Shown here one piece after another: positions 42,410 through 52,861 of a DNA stretch of 64,000 nucleotides. Location of the stretch: contig NZ_CP085081.1 of the NCBI RefSeq assembly GCF_023243115.1, forward strand, positions 2,976,001-3,040,000. The letters run 5' to 3'. Each line of letters opens with the position of its first letter. The first letter of the stretch is position 1. A program made the translations under genes and the position numbers. Below the pieces are notes generated by a model. That model was not told the DNA's origin. It was given only the letters and a program-made list of their open reading frames with translations, and did not search any database. The DNA is from Sediminicoccus sp. KRV36 (lineage in GTDB: Bacteria > Pseudomonadota > Alphaproteobacteria > Acetobacterales > Acetobacteraceae).

Positions 42410-42611
42410 CCTGCGCGATGCGCGAGGACGATCGCGGATAGCTGTTGCGACCAGCGATTCACGCCCTGGCGAAGCGCGCCAGGACGATCGCGGTCAGTTG
42501 TTGCGACCAGCGATTCACGCCCTTGCGAAGCGCGCCAGAGCGATCACGGTCAGTTGTTGCGACCAGCGATTCACGCCCTTGCGAAGCGCGCCAGGGCGAT
42601 CACGGTCAGTT
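42410..42611 (-). repeat. 56-bp tandem repeat, about 3.6 copies, between two SDR genes
   Basis: Units at 42410-42464 (divergent, 55 bp), 42465-42520, 42521-42576 and a partial 42577-42611. Each has a hairpin (CTGGCG-AAGCG-CGCCAG, or degenerate), CGATC and GGTCAGTTGTTGCGACC, and ends in CGATTCACGC. The middle copies differ by only a few bases, so expansion was recent. The stop codon of the second SDR (42606-42608) lies inside the last partial unit. Confidence 0.92.
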
Positions 42612-43349
42612 CGCAGTATGCCCTCCATCCGCCGCGATCGCCTCGCCCGTGACGAAGCCCGAGTGGTCAGAGCAGAGCCAGACGACCACCTCCGCAATCT
42701 CCTCCACCGTGCCGATGCGCCGCAGCGGCACGCGCGCCAGGATCGCCTCCCGCCGGCGTTCGATGCTGCGGCTGGCCAGCGGTGTCTCGACATAGCCCGG
42801 GCAGACGGCATTCACCCTGACGCCATCGCGCGCATGGTCCAGTGCGGCGGCGCGTGTCAGCCCGATCACGCCATGCTTGGCCGCGACATAGGCGCCAGCC
42901 TTGGGCAGTGCGATGCGCCCGGCGATGGAGGCGGTATTCACGATGGCGCCGCCGCCACGCATGGCCGGGATTTCGTGCTTCATGCAGAGAAACACGCCGG
43001 TCAGGTTCACCGCGAGCACGCGGCCCCATTCCTCGGCGGAAATCTCAGCGAGGGGCTGCGCCTCGGCCGGGGCCACGCCGGCATTGTTGAAGGCGCAATC
43101 CAGCGTGCCGAAGCTGTCCAGGGCCGCCTGCACCATGGCCGCCACCGCGGCCTCATCGGTCACATCGGCGGCCCAGCCGCGCGCCTGCCCACCCGCTTGA
43201 TGGATCGCGGCCGCGGTGCGCGCCGCCGCTTCCCCATCGCGGTCGGCCACCAGCAGCCGCGCCCCCTCCTCGGCCATGCGCAGCGCGGTGGCACGGCCGA
43301 TGCCCGAGCCACCGCCCGTCACCAGCGCCACCTTGCCGGCGAGCATCAC
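42606..43349 (-). CDS. Short-chain dehydrogenase/reductase (SDR), FabG-like
   Basis: A 247-residue classical SDR. Motifs are VALVTGGGSGIGRATALRMA near residues 7-26, AFNNAGVAPAEAQ near residues 88-100, the catalytic Ser in IVNTASIAGRIA near 136-147 and YVAAKHG near 153-159. The end FVTGEAIAADGGHTAN is typical. It shares the family and strand of the neighbouring SDR at 41586, but they are not close duplicates. The stop lies in the tandem repeat, so the repeat has touched its 3' end. The start overlaps the esterase stop by 4 bases. Confidence 0.9.
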   Translation of the reverse strand: MMLAGKVALVTGGGSGIGRATALRMAEEGARLLVADRDGEAAARTAAAIHQAGGQARGWAADVTDEAAVAAMVQAALDSFGTLDCAFNNAGVAPAEAQPLAEISAEEWGRVLAVNLTGVFLCMKHEIPAMRGGGAIVNTASIAGRIALPKAGAYVAAKHGVIGLTRAAALDHARDGVRVNAVCPGYVETPLASRSIERRREAILARVPLRRIGTVEEIAEVVVWLCSDHSGFVTGEAIAADGGHTAN

Positions 43350-44287
43350 GCGCGCAGCCCCTCACGCAGCGCCCGCGCGGCGGTCTCGATCAGGAACAGG
43401 GCGGGCTTCACAATGGCGCACATGGTCAGCGCGCCATGCATGATGTCGGCCGCGTGATGCAGTGTGACGGGCACGCCCTCCCGCTCCAGCCGCGCCGCGT
43501 AGTCGCGGCCCTCATCACAGAGCGGATCATGCCCCACCGTCAGCACGAAGGCCGGCGCCGTCCCGGCGAGCGACGCCGCGCGCAAGGGTGAGGCTCGCCA
43601 GTCCAGCCATTGCGCGGGCTCCGGCGTGTAGAGGTCACGGAACCAATGCATCCCGCCGGCCACCAGCGGCAGGCCCGCGGTGAAGCGCGTGTAGCTCTCA
43701 TGCGTCGCCGTCATGTCGGTGGCGGGGTAGAGCAGTAGCTGGAAACGCAGGCCTGGCAGCGTGCCATCCCGCGCCATCAGCGCCGCCACGGCCGAGAGAT
43801 TGCCGCCGGCACTATCCCCGCCCACCGCGAGGCGCCCCGGATCAATGCCGAGCGAGGCGGCTTCGCGCGCGGCGAAGCGCACCGCCTCGGCCACGTCATC
43901 CACCGCGGCGGGAAACACATGCTCCGGCGCCATGCGGTAATCCACGGCGAGCACGGCGCAGCCCGCGCCATTGGCCAGGCTCCGCGCCAGATGGTCATGC
44001 GTGTCGAGGTCGCCAAAGACCCAGCCACCGCCATGCGCGAAGATCAGGCAGGGCAGGATATCGCCAGCCGCGCTGCCGATCGGGCGATACAGCCGCACGG
44101 CCACCCCGTTGGGCAGCCGCAGGTTGCGCGCCTCCGCCACATCGGGCGATGGCGGCTGCAGGATGGGCCGTCCCGCCGCGTATTGGGCGCGCGCGGCCCA
44201 GGGCGCCATCGTCTCGAAACGCGGGCGGCCACTGGCCTTCACCATCTCCAGGATCGTCAGGCAATCCGGATGCAGGGGGGCGGCCAT
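43346..44287 (-). CDS. HSL-family alpha/beta-hydrolase (esterase)
   Basis: A 313-residue carboxylester hydrolase of the hormone-sensitive lipase group. The oxyanion-hole motif is IFAHGGGWVFGDLDTHDHLA near residues 77-96, the nucleophile elbow GDSAGGNLSAVAAL near residues 158-171 (Ser160), the Asp in VLTVGHDPLCDEG near residue 254 and the His in HHAADIMHGAL near residue 286. There is no signal peptide. Coupled to the SDR gene at 42606, so it could release an alcohol that the dehydrogenases oxidise. Confidence 0.9.
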   Translation of the reverse strand: MAAPLHPDCLTILEMVKASGRPRFETMAPWAARAQYAAGRPILQPPSPDVAEARNLRLPNGVAVRLYRPIGSAAGDILPCLIFAHGGGWVFGDLDTHDHLARSLANGAGCAVLAVDYRMAPEHVFPAAVDDVAEAVRFAAREAASLGIDPGRLAVGGDSAGGNLSAVAALMARDGTLPGLRFQLLLYPATDMTATHESYTRFTAGLPLVAGGMHWFRDLYTPEPAQWLDWRASPLRAASLAGTAPAFVLTVGHDPLCDEGRDYAARLEREGVPVTLHHAADIMHGALTMCAIVKPALFLIETAARALREGLRA

Positions 44288-44423
44288 CAGCGCGGCGTGC
44301 CGGGTTGCGTCATAGTTTCATCCCTTGGTGTTCCTTTCGCGCATCATGAGCGAGAGCGCCGCAGATCGGCAACCGGCGCATTTCGGTTTTCCCTGGCCGG
44401 CAATCTCCTCTAGCGTCGGTGCG

Positions 44424-45341
44424 ATGCAGCAATCCTCCCCGCCTTTGGTCATCTGTCTCGGCAATGTCGTGGCGGATCACGTGTTCCGTGTGGATGACGT
44501 GCCGCAACCCCCGGCCAAGGCGCAGGCCCGCGGCTACAAGCTCGCCATCGGCGGCATGGCGGCCAATGCGGCCATCGCCGTCGCGCGGCTGGGCGGCCGT
44601 GCCGCCTTCTGGGGCCGCGTCGGCGATGACCCCAATGCCGGGCTGCTGACCGATGGCCTGCGCGATGAGGGCGTTGACCTCACGGGCCTGCATGTCTTCC
44701 CCGGTGCCCGCAGCCCCGTCTCCGCCGTGCTGGTGGATCGCTTCGGCGAGCGCGCCATCATGGGCTTCCGCGGCGAGGGCCTGGGCACCGACCCGGCCTG
44801 GCTGCCGCTCGACATGCTGAAGGATGCGCGCGGCTTCCTGTGCGACCCGCGCTGGCCTGAAGGCGCGGCCGCGGCCCTCACCGCCGCCGAGGCGCTCGAT
44901 ATCCCCACCGTGCTGGATGGCGAGCGCAGCGAGACGCGCCTGCTGCTCGATCTCGTCCCCCGCGTGCGCTACGCCATCTTCTCCGCCCCAGGCCTCAACA
45001 ACTTCGCGCCCGGCCAGCGCATTCCCGAAGCCTTGCGCCGCGCCGTCTCCGAGGGCGTCACCCGCATGGCGGCCGTCACGCGGGGTGAGGACAGCACGCT
45101 CTGGCTCATGCGCGGCGAGACCAAGCCGCGCGAAATGAAGGCCTTCCGGATCGAGGCGCGGGACACCACCGGGGCCGGCGATGTCTTCCACGGCGCCTTC
45201 GCGCTCGGCATGGCCGAGGGGATGGAGGTGGAAGCCGCACTTCGCCTCGCCAGCGCATCCGGCGCCCTGCGCGCGCGTGACGCAGCCACGGCGCACCGCA
45301 AGGACGTCGAGAGCTTCATCGCGGATTACAAGGGCGTTTGA
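44424..45341 (+). CDS. PfkB/ribokinase-family sugar kinase
   Basis: A 305-residue carbohydrate kinase. The N-terminal signature is VICLGNVVADHVFRVDDVPQ near residues 9-28, followed by the sugar-binding GGMAANAAIAVARLGG near residues 43-58. The ATP-side catalytic motif is ARDTTGAGDVFHGAFALG near residues 250-267, with the base Asp in GAGD. The substrate is unknown; ribose, fructose or ketogluconate types cannot be separated. ATG 44424 is chosen from the start of the first strand. It precedes glgP by about 75 bp on the same strand. Confidence 0.9.
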   Translation: MQQSSPPLVICLGNVVADHVFRVDDVPQPPAKAQARGYKLAIGGMAANAAIAVARLGGRAAFWGRVGDDPNAGLLTDGLRDEGVDLTGLHVFPGARSPVSAVLVDRFGERAIMGFRGEGLGTDPAWLPLDMLKDARGFLCDPRWPEGAAAALTAAEALDIPTVLDGERSETRLLLDLVPRVRYAIFSAPGLNNFAPGQRIPEALRRAVSEGVTRMAAVTRGEDSTLWLMRGETKPREMKAFRIEARDTTGAGDVFHGAFALGMAEGMEVEAALRLASASGALRARDAATAHRKDVESFIADYKGV

Positions 45342-45415
45342 CGACGCCGCTTTCGGGCCATGCTGCATCTGTGCAACACTCCGCTCCTTCCCACGGAACC
45401 AGGACCGCGACCCAC

Positions 45416-47890
45416 GTGAACGAGACCACAGCACCGCTTCCCTCCGAGGATATCTCCACGCCGCGGCCCGATGGCCAGGCGATGCGCGATGCGATCCTGC
45501 GCAAGCTGACCTATGACCTCGGCAAGAGCCGAACCGGCGCGCTGGACCGGGATTGGTTCATGGCAACGGCCCTAGCCGTGCGGGATCGCGTGGTGGAGCC
45601 GTGGCTGAATGACATGCGCGCGGCCTACAATACCGGGCAGAAGCAGGTCTATTACCTCTCGCTCGAATTCCTGATCGGCCGGCTGCTGCGGGACAACATC
45701 TCCAATTTCGGCCTGATGTCCGAGGTGAAGGCGGCGCTGGCCTCGCTCGATGTGGATGCCTTCAAGGTCGCCGCCTGTGAGCCTGACGCGGCCCTGGGCA
45801 ATGGCGGCCTCGGCCGTCTCGCCGCCTGCTTCATGGACAGCCTGGCGAGCCTCTCCATCCCCGCCTTCGGCTATGGCATCCGCTATGATCACGGACTGTT
45901 CCGCCAGGTCATCCGCCAGGGCTGGCAGGAGGAGTATCCGGAGGATTGGCTGCAATTCCAGAATCCCTGGGAATTCGCCCGCCCCGAAATCGCACACAGC
46001 ATCGGCTTCGGCGGCACGGTCGAGGAAGTGAATGGCGAGGACGGGGAGCCGCACCACGTCTGGAAGCCCGCCGAAACCGTGCTGGCCGTGGCCTATGACA
46101 CGCCCATCGTCGGCTGGCGCGGCAAGCATGTGAACACGCTGCGCCTGTGGTCCGCCCGCGCGGCCGATCCCTTGCGCATTGATGCCTTCAACCGCGGGGA
46201 CCATATCGGCGCCCTCTCCGACCGGGTCCGCGCCGAGGCGATCTCACGCCTGCTCTATCCGTCGGATGACAGCCCCGAGGGGCTGGAATTGCGGCTGCGG
46301 CAGGAATTCTTCTTCAGCTCCGCCGCCCTGCAGGATCTCATTCGCCGCCATCTGCGCGTCTATGGCGGCATCCAGTCCCTGCCCGAGCGCGTCGCGATCC
46401 AGCTGAATGACACGCATCCGGCCATCGTCGTGGCCGAGCTCATGCGCATCCTGCTCGATGACCACAAGATGCCCTGGGCCGAGGCCTGGCGCGTGACGCA
46501 GGGCACCATTTCCTACACCAACCACACCCTGCTGCCCGAGGCGCTGGAGACCTGGCCCGTGCCGCTGATGGAGCGGCTGCTGCCGCGCCACATGCAGATC
46601 ATCTACCTCATCAACGCAGTCCATCTGGACAATGTTGCCGCGGCTTATCCGGGCAACATGGCGCTGCTCTCCTCCGTCTCGCTGATCGAGGAGCAGCATG
46701 GCCGCAAGGTGCGCATGGGCAATCTCGCCTTTGTCGGCTCGCACAAGGTGAATGGCGTCTCGGCGTTGCATTCGGATCTGCTGAAGAAGACCGTCTTCCA
46801 CGATCTCAACATGCTGTTTCCCGGGCGCATCACGAACAAGACCAACGGCATCACCTTTCGGCGCTGGCTGCAGCAATGCAATCCCTGCCTGACCGAGCTG
46901 TTGACCGAAACCATCGGCGCCGAATTCCTCGATCGCGCGGATGCGCTGACGGCGCTGCGCCCCTTCGCCACCGATGCCGGCTTCCAGGGCCGCTTCGCCG
47001 AGGTGAAGCGCACCAACAAGGAGGCCCTCGCCAAGGTGATGCGCGAGCAGACCGGCATCCGCGTGGATCCGGCCGCCATGTTCGACGTGCAGATCAAGCG
47101 CATCCACGAATACAAGCGCCAGCTGCTGAACCTGCTGGAGACGGTGGCGCTCTACAATGAAATCCGCGCCCAGCCCCACAACAACTGGGCGCCGCGCGTG
47201 AAGATCTTCGCCGGCAAGGCGGCGGCGAGCTATCACCGCGCCAAGCTCATCATCAAGCTGGCGCATGACATCGCCCGCACCATCAACCGCGACCCGACGA
47301 TCCGGGACCGGCTGAAGGTCGTCTTCCTGCCGAATTACAACGTCTCCCTCGCCGAGGTCATCGTCCCCGCCTGCGATCTGTCCGAGCAGATCTCGACCGC
47401 CGGCATGGAGGCTTCGGGCACCGGCAACATGAAGCTGGCGCTGAATGGCGGCCTGACCATCGGCACGCTGGATGGCGCCAATGTGGAAATCCTGGAGCAT
47501 GTGGGGGCCGAGAACATCTTCATCTTCGGCCTGACCACCGAACAGGTGGCGGCACGCCGGCGCGAGGGCTGGCGCGGGCAGGATTCCATCAATCTCTCGC
47601 CACGCCTGCAGCAGGCGCTGGAATCCATCTCGTCCGGCGTCTTTTCCTCGGATGATCCGAACCGCTACGGCGAGCTCGTGCACATGCTGCGCGAGCATGA
47701 CCACTTCCTCGTCACCGCCGATTTCGATGCCTATTTCGACATGCAGCGGCAGGTCGAGAAGCGCTGGGCGGACCAGGCGGCCTGGCAGAAATCCGCGATC
47801 CTCAACACGGCCAATATGGGCTGGTTCTCGTCCGATCGCACCATCGCGGAATATGCGCAGGAGATCTGGCGGGTGCCTGTGCCGGAATAG
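45416..47890 (+). CDS. glgP: Glycogen phosphorylase
   Basis: Releases glucose 1-phosphate from glycogen ends, using pyridoxal phosphate. The 824 residues contain KQVYYLSLEFLIGRLL near residues 76-92, GNGGLGRLAACFMDSLAS near residues 125-142 and the PLP-lysine motif MEASGTGNMKLALNGGLTIG near residues 662-681. Length is normal. GTG 45416 is used; the frame also opens at TTG 45338 just after the kinase stop. First gene of the glgP-B-C-A-X/malQ operon; glgB follows after 5 bp. Confidence 0.94.
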   Translation: MNETTAPLPSEDISTPRPDGQAMRDAILRKLTYDLGKSRTGALDRDWFMATALAVRDRVVEPWLNDMRAAYNTGQKQVYYLSLEFLIGRLLRDNISNFGLMSEVKAALASLDVDAFKVAACEPDAALGNGGLGRLAACFMDSLASLSIPAFGYGIRYDHGLFRQVIRQGWQEEYPEDWLQFQNPWEFARPEIAHSIGFGGTVEEVNGEDGEPHHVWKPAETVLAVAYDTPIVGWRGKHVNTLRLWSARAADPLRIDAFNRGDHIGALSDRVRAEAISRLLYPSDDSPEGLELRLRQEFFFSSAALQDLIRRHLRVYGGIQSLPERVAIQLNDTHPAIVVAELMRILLDDHKMPWAEAWRVTQGTISYTNHTLLPEALETWPVPLMERLLPRHMQIIYLINAVHLDNVAAAYPGNMALLSSVSLIEEQHGRKVRMGNLAFVGSHKVNGVSALHSDLLKKTVFHDLNMLFPGRITNKTNGITFRRWLQQCNPCLTELLTETIGAEFLDRADALTALRPFATDAGFQGRFAEVKRTNKEALAKVMREQTGIRVDPAAMFDVQIKRIHEYKRQLLNLLETVALYNEIRAQPHNNWAPRVKIFAGKAAASYHRAKLIIKLAHDIARTINRDPTIRDRLKVVFLPNYNVSLAEVIVPACDLSEQISTAGMEASGTGNMKLALNGGLTIGTLDGANVEILEHVGAENIFIFGLTTEQVAARRREGWRGQDSINLSPRLQQALESISSGVFSSDDPNRYGELVHMLREHDHFLVTADFDAYFDMQRQVEKRWADQAAWQKSAILNTANMGWFSSDRTIAEYAQEIWRVPVPE

Positions 47891-47895
47891 CCCGC

Positions 47896-50127
47896 ATGCG
47901 GGCGAGCGAAGGCGATGTGGCGGCCCTGCTGGAAGCGCGCCACGCCGACCCTTTCGCCGTGCTCGGGCCCCATGCCGCCCCCGGCGGCCTCATGCTGCGC
48001 GTGCTGCGGCCGGGTGCCGCTTCGGTGGAGGCCTCCTTCACCGGCATCACCCAGCGCCTGGAACCACGCGACGCGCAGGGTTTCTTCGAGGGCTTCATCC
48101 CCGGCGTGCATCCGGGCCAGGCCTATCGCCTGCGCATCACCGAAGGCGGCACCACCACCGAAACGCCCGATCCCTACGCCTTCGGCCCCGGCCTCGGCCC
48201 GCTCGATGACCACCTGCTGATCGAGGGCACGCATCACCGCCTCTATGAACGGCTCGGCGCGCATCTGGTCACGCATCAGGGTGTCGCGGGCGTGCGCTTT
48301 GCCGTCTGGGCGCCGCATGCGCGCCGTGTCTCGGTGGTGGGTGAGTTCAACCGATGGGATGGGCGCTGGCACCCGATGCGCCGGCGCGTGGATTCCGGGC
48401 TGTGGGAAATCTTCCTGCCCGGCATCACCGAGGGCACGGCCTATAAATACGAGCTGCTCGGCTCCGATGGCGCGCTGCTGCCACTCAAGGCGGACCCATT
48501 CGGCTTCGCCGCCGAAATGCGCCCGGCCAATGCCAGCGTGGTCGCGCGCGTTGACGACTTCACCTGGACGGATGCGGCCTGGATGGCAGCGCGCGGCAAG
48601 CGGGATGCCCGCACAGCGCCCATGTCCATCTACGAGGTCCACGCCCCCTCCTGGAAGCGCCACCTGGATGACCGCTTCTGGAACTGGGATGAGCTGGCCG
48701 CCGACCTGATCCCCTATGTGGTGGATCTGGGCTTCACGCATATCGAGTTCATGCCGGTCATGGAGCATCCCTTCGATGGCTCCTGGGGGTATCAGCCGAT
48801 CGGCATGCATGCGGTGACGGCGCGGCTTGGCCACCCCTCGGGCCTCGCGCGCCTCATCAACGCCGCGCATATGGCCGGCATTGGCGTCATCCTCGACTGG
48901 GTGCCGGCGCATTTCCCGGATGACGCGCATGGTCTCGCGCGGTTCGACGGCACGGCCCTTTATGAGCATCCGGACCCCAGGCGCGGCTGGCACCCGGATT
49001 GGCAGACCGCCATCTATGATTTTGGCCGCAAGGAGGTGCAGGCCTTCCTCGCCTCCAATGCGCTGTTCTGGCTGGAGCGTTACCACGCGGATGGCCTGCG
49101 CGTGGATGCCGTCTCCTCGATGATCCATCTCGATTACTCGCGCGGCCCCGGCGAATGGGCGCCCAATGAGGATGGCGGCAATGACAATCGGGATGCCGTG
49201 GGGTTCCTGCGGCGCACCAACGCGATGCTGGCCGAACAGGCGCCCGGTGCGCTGATCATCGCCGAGGAAGCGACCAACTGGACCGGCATCTCCGCCCCTG
49301 TTTCCGAAGGCGGCCTTGGCTTCGCCTTCAAGTGGAACATGGGCTGGATGAATGACACGCTGCGCTATGTGGCCAAGGACCCGCTCGACCGGCGCGCGCA
49401 GCACCAGCTCATGAATTTCGGCCTGATCTATGCCTTCAAGGAGCGCTTCATCCTGCCGCTCAGCCATGATGAGGTGGTGCATGGCAAGGGCACGCTGGGC
49501 GGCCGCATGCCGGGCGACACCTGGCAGAAGCTCGCCAATCTGCGGGCGTATTTCGGCTTCATGTGGGGCCATCCGGGCAAGAAGCTGCTCTTCATGGGGC
49601 AGGAATTCGCCCCCTGGGCGGAATGGACCGAAACGCGCGAGCTCGATTGGTGGCTGCTGCAATATGCGCCGCATCGGGGGATGCAGGCGCTGCTGCGCGA
49701 ACTCAACCGGCTGCACCGCGCAATGCCAGCCCTTCACGCGGCCGATGCGCAGCCCGAGGGCTTCTGCTGGATTGACGCGAATGACGCGGACCACTCCATC
49801 TTCACCTGGCTGCGCTTTGACGCGGCCGGCGGCCCGCCCATCGCCGTGCTCTGCAACTTCACGCCCCTCCCGCGCGAGGCGGTGCTGATCGGCCTGCCGC
49901 GCCCGGGCCTCTGGCGCGAGGTGCTGAACAGCGATGCGCTGGAATTCGGCGGCTCTGGCCGGGGCAATCTCGGCCAGGTGAAGGCCCAGCCCTCCCCTGC
50001 CTTCGGGCAGCCGGCCTCGGCGCGCGTTTTCCTGCCGCCGCTCAGCACGATCTATCTGGCGCCGGAGGCCTGGGACGTGCGAAAGGCTGCGGCAAGCGAA
50101 ACGATCCCCGGGAAGAAACATGCCTGA
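47896..50127 (+). CDS. glgB: 1,4-alpha-glucan branching enzyme
   Basis: Makes alpha-1,6 branches in glycogen. The 743 residues hold a N1 domain, then the CBM48 region (about 115-215, [20 protein letters not shown] near residues 134-153) and the GH13 barrel. Catalytic residues are the nucleophile Asp in [11 protein letters not shown] near residue 403, the Glu in IIAEEATNW near residue 457 and the Asp in [11 protein letters not shown] near residue 523. The C-terminal all-beta domain ends the protein. Its stop overlaps the glgC start by 8 bases. Confidence 0.95.
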   Translation: MRASEGDVAALLEARHADPFAVLGPHAAPGGLMLRVLRPGAASVEASFTGITQRLEPRDAQGFFEGFIPGVHPGQAYRLRITEGGTTTETPDPYAFGPGLGPLDDHLLIEGTHHRLYERLGAHLVTHQGVAGVRFAVWAPHARRVSVVGEFNRWDGRWHPMRRRVDSGLWEIFLPGITEGTAYKYELLGSDGALLPLKADPFGFAAEMRPANASVVARVDDFTWTDAAWMAARGKRDARTAPMSIYEVHAPSWKRHLDDRFWNWDELAADLIPYVVDLGFTHIEFMPVMEHPFDGSWGYQPIGMHAVTARLGHPSGLARLINAAHMAGIGVILDWVPAHFPDDAHGLARFDGTALYEHPDPRRGWHPDWQTAIYDFGRKEVQAFLASNALFWLERYHADGLRVDAVSSMIHLDYSRGPGEWAPNEDGGNDNRDAVGFLRRTNAMLAEQAPGALIIAEEATNWTGISAPVSEGGLGFAFKWNMGWMNDTLRYVAKDPLDRRAQHQLMNFGLIYAFKERFILPLSHDEVVHGKGTLGGRMPGDTWQKLANLRAYFGFMWGHPGKKLLFMGQEFAPWAEWTETRELDWWLLQYAPHRGMQALLRELNRLHRAMPALHAADAQPEGFCWIDANDADHSIFTWLRFDAAGGPPIAVLCNFTPLPREAVLIGLPRPGLWREVLNSDALEFGGSGRGNLGQVKAQPSPAFGQPASARVFLPPLSTIYLAPEAWDVRKAAASETIPGKKHA

Positions 50128-51397
50128 CCGCGCGCAAAACGCCGCCCCCAATTCCGCTCCCCTGGCTCGCACCGCCATGGCCTTCGTGCTCGCGGGCGGG
50201 CGCGGTTCGCGCCTGATGGAATTGACCGACCGCCGCGCCAAGCCCGCGGTGTTTTTCGGCGGCAAGTCGCGCATCGTGGATTTCGCGCTCTCCAACGCCA
50301 TCAATTCGGGCATTCGCCGCGTCGCCGTCGCCACGCAATACAAGGCGCACAGCCTCATCCGGCATTTGCAGCGCGGCTGGAACTTCCTGCGGCACGAACG
50401 CAATGAGAGCTTCGACATTCTGCCGGCGTCGCAGCGCGTCTCCGAGCAGAGCTGGTATCTGGGCACCGCCGACGCCGTCTATCAGAACATTGATATCATC
50501 GAGGATCTGGCCCCGCGCCACATCGTCCTGCTGGCCGGCGACCATATCTACAAAATGGATTACGAGCGCATGCTGGCCCAGCATGTGGACCAGGGTGCGG
50601 ATGTCACCGTCTCCTGCATGGCGGTCCCGCGTGAGGAGGCCAAGGGCTTCGGCGTAATGGCGGTGGACAGCAATGCCTGGATCACCGATTTCGTGGAAAA
50701 GCCCGCCGACCCACCCGGCATTCCGGACCGGCCGGAGCTCTCCCTCGCTTCCATGGGCATCTACGTCTTCGAGACGCGCTTCCTGATCGAGCAATTGAAG
50801 CGCGACGCGGCGGATCCGGATTCCACCCATGATTTCGGCAAGGACATCATCCCCTATATCGTGAAGCATGGCCGTGCCGCGGCGCATCGCTTCGAGCGTT
50901 CCTGCGTGCGCTCCTCCCAGGAATTCACGCCCTATTGGCGCGATGTCGGCACGATTGACGCCTATTGGGAGGCGAATATCGACCTCACCGATATCGTCCC
51001 CCCGCTCGACCTGTTCGATCAGGAATGGCCCATCTGGACCTACGGCGAGGTCGTTCCCCCCGCCAAATTCGTGCATGACATCGAGGGCCGGCGGGGCGAG
51101 GCAATCTCCTCGCTGGTTTCGGGTGGCTGCATCATCTCGGGTGCTTCTGCGCGCAAGTCGCTGCTCTTCACCGGCGTGCACCTGCACTCCTTCGCCAGGC
51201 TGGAAGGGGCGGTCATGCTGCCTCGCGTGGATGTCGGCCAGGGTGCCAGGCTGACCAAGGTCGTGGTCGACCGCAATGTGCGCATCCCGCCCGGCCTCGT
51301 GGTGGGCGAGGACCCGGTGGAGGATGCCCGCCGCTTCCGCCGCACCGAAAAGGGCGTCTGCCTGATCACCCAGGCGATGCTCGACAAACTCGCATGA
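50120..51397 (+). CDS. glgC: Glucose-1-phosphate adenylyltransferase (ADP-glucose pyrophosphorylase)
   Basis: Forms ADP-glucose, the donor for GlgA and the usual control point of the pathway. The 425 residues have the nucleotide-binding loop [20 protein letters not shown] near residues 18-37, then [20 protein letters not shown] near residues 37-56. [12 protein letters not shown] near residues 113-124 and the glucose 1-phosphate segment [14 protein letters not shown] ([11 protein letters not shown]) near residue 195 follow. The left-handed beta-helix C-terminal region has [20 protein letters not shown] near residues 340-359. Start and stop overlap glgB and glgA. Confidence 0.95.
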   Translation: MPDRAQNAAPNSAPLARTAMAFVLAGGRGSRLMELTDRRAKPAVFFGGKSRIVDFALSNAINSGIRRVAVATQYKAHSLIRHLQRGWNFLRHERNESFDILPASQRVSEQSWYLGTADAVYQNIDIIEDLAPRHIVLLAGDHIYKMDYERMLAQHVDQGADVTVSCMAVPREEAKGFGVMAVDSNAWITDFVEKPADPPGIPDRPELSLASMGIYVFETRFLIEQLKRDAADPDSTHDFGKDIIPYIVKHGRAAAHRFERSCVRSSQEFTPYWRDVGTIDAYWEANIDLTDIVPPLDLFDQEWPIWTYGEVVPPAKFVHDIEGRRGEAISSLVSGGCIISGASARKSLLFTGVHLHSFARLEGAVMLPRVDVGQGARLTKVVVDRNVRIPPGLVVGEDPVEDARRFRRTEKGVCLITQAMLDKLA

Positions 51398-52833
51398 GCT
51401 TGCGCGTCCTCGCTGTTGCGTCGGAGGGGTTTCCCTTCATCAAGACCGGTGGCCTCGCTGATGTGGTGGGCGCGCTGCCGGCGGCCCTCGCCCCGGAGGG
51501 GGTTGCCGTCACGACGATGCTGCCGGGCTATCCTTCCGTCATGGCCGCACTCGGCCCGGTGCAGCAGGTGGAGAGCCTTGCGGATTTGTTTGGCGCACCT
51601 GCGAGGCTGGTGCGGGCGCAGGCCGCCGGGCGCGATATCCTGGCGCTGGACGCGCCGCATTTCTTCGCCCGTGCCGGCTCGCCCTATCTGGCGCCGGGCG
51701 GCATGGACTGGCCGGACAATGCGATGCGCTTCGCGGCTCTCGGCCGGGCGGCGGCGCATGCGGCCGAGCATCTGGGCTTTGATGCGCTGCATGCGCATGA
51801 CTGGCAGGCGGGGCTCGCGCCGGCCTATCTGCGCTTCGCGGGTTCCGCCGTGCCGACGCTCTTTACCATCCACAACCTCGCTTTCCAGGGGCAGTTCCGG
51901 GCCGATCTCTTTGGCATGCTCGGCCTGCCCGCCGCCGCCTTCGCCACCGCCGGCCTCGAATATTTCGGCCAGGTTGGCTACCTGAAATCGGGTGTCTGGT
52001 TCAGCGACCGCATCAGCACCGTCTCACCCGGCTACGCGGCCGAAATCCGCACGCCGCAATGGGGCATGGGCCTCGATGGGCTGCTGCGCGGGCGCGGGCG
52101 CCATGTCAGCGGCATTCTGAACGGGCTGGACACGGAGGAGTGGAACCCGGCGACGGACCCGCATCTGCCCACGCATTATGACCCCACCTCGATCGCGAAG
52201 CGCGCCCTGAACAAGGCCGAGTTGCAGGCGCGCATGGGCCTCGATGCGGAGCCGGACGCGCCGCTCTTCTGCTTCATCGGCCGGCTGGCCTGGCAGAAGG
52301 GCGTGGACCTCATCCTCGAAGCCCTGCCCGCCATCCTCAACAACGGTGCGCAGCTCGCCATCCTGGGCAGCGGCGAGGCCGCCCTGGAGGAGCGCGTGCA
52401 TGGCGCGACAGGCGCGCAGCTGGGCCGTGTGGGCAGCTTCATCGGCTTTGACGAGGGGCTGGCGCGGCTCTGCTATGGCGGCGCCGATGCCATCCTCATG
52501 CCCTCCCGCTTCGAGCCCTGCGGCCTGGGCCAGCTTTGCGCGCTGCGCTATGGCGCGCCGCCCATCGTGGCCCGCGTGGGGGGCCTCGCGGACACGGTGA
52601 TTGACGCGAATGAGATGGCGCTTTCGGCCGGCACCGGCACCGGGCTGAACTTCGCGCCCGTCAGCCAGGAAATGCTGGCCGCCGCGATCGAGCGCGCCAT
52701 CCTGCTGTATCGGGATGGCGAGAGCTGGCCGCGCATCCAGGCCAATGCCATGGCGAGCGACGTCTCCTGGACGCGCTCCGCCCGGCAATATGCGGCGCTG
52801 TTCCGAGGCATGATCGCTGACCGCGCCCTCTGA
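51394..52833 (+). CDS. glgA: Glycogen synthase (ADP-glucose)
   Basis: GT5 glycosyltransferase that adds glucose from ADP-glucose to glycogen. The 479 residues begin [20 protein letters not shown], with the ADP-glucose motif [16 protein letters not shown] near residues 16-31. [18 protein letters not shown] is near residues 132-149, [20 protein letters not shown] near residues 292-311 and the C-terminal donor site [20 protein letters not shown] near residues 369-388. It overlaps glgC by 4 bases. The last gene, glgX-malQ, starts within 30 bp. Confidence 0.95.
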   Translation: MSLRVLAVASEGFPFIKTGGLADVVGALPAALAPEGVAVTTMLPGYPSVMAALGPVQQVESLADLFGAPARLVRAQAAGRDILALDAPHFFARAGSPYLAPGGMDWPDNAMRFAALGRAAAHAAEHLGFDALHAHDWQAGLAPAYLRFAGSAVPTLFTIHNLAFQGQFRADLFGMLGLPAAAFATAGLEYFGQVGYLKSGVWFSDRISTVSPGYAAEIRTPQWGMGLDGLLRGRGRHVSGILNGLDTEEWNPATDPHLPTHYDPTSIAKRALNKAELQARMGLDAEPDAPLFCFIGRLAWQKGVDLILEALPAILNNGAQLAILGSGEAALEERVHGATGAQLGRVGSFIGFDEGLARLCYGGADAILMPSRFEPCGLGQLCALRYGAPPIVARVGGLADTVIDANEMALSAGTGTGLNFAPVSQEMLAAAIERAILLYRDGESWPRIQANAMASDVSWTRSARQYAALFRGMIADRAL

Positions 52834-52861
52834 GCTTGGCGTCACGCTGCGGGGGGATGGG

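Noticed and set aside
42410..42611. Tandem repeat as a CRISPR array
   Set aside because: The units are contiguous 55-56-bp repeats without distinct spacers; no cas genes are nearby.
47731..50466. Open frame of about 911 codons on the minus strand across glgB
   Set aside because: Opposite a clear glgB; no domain, no start context.
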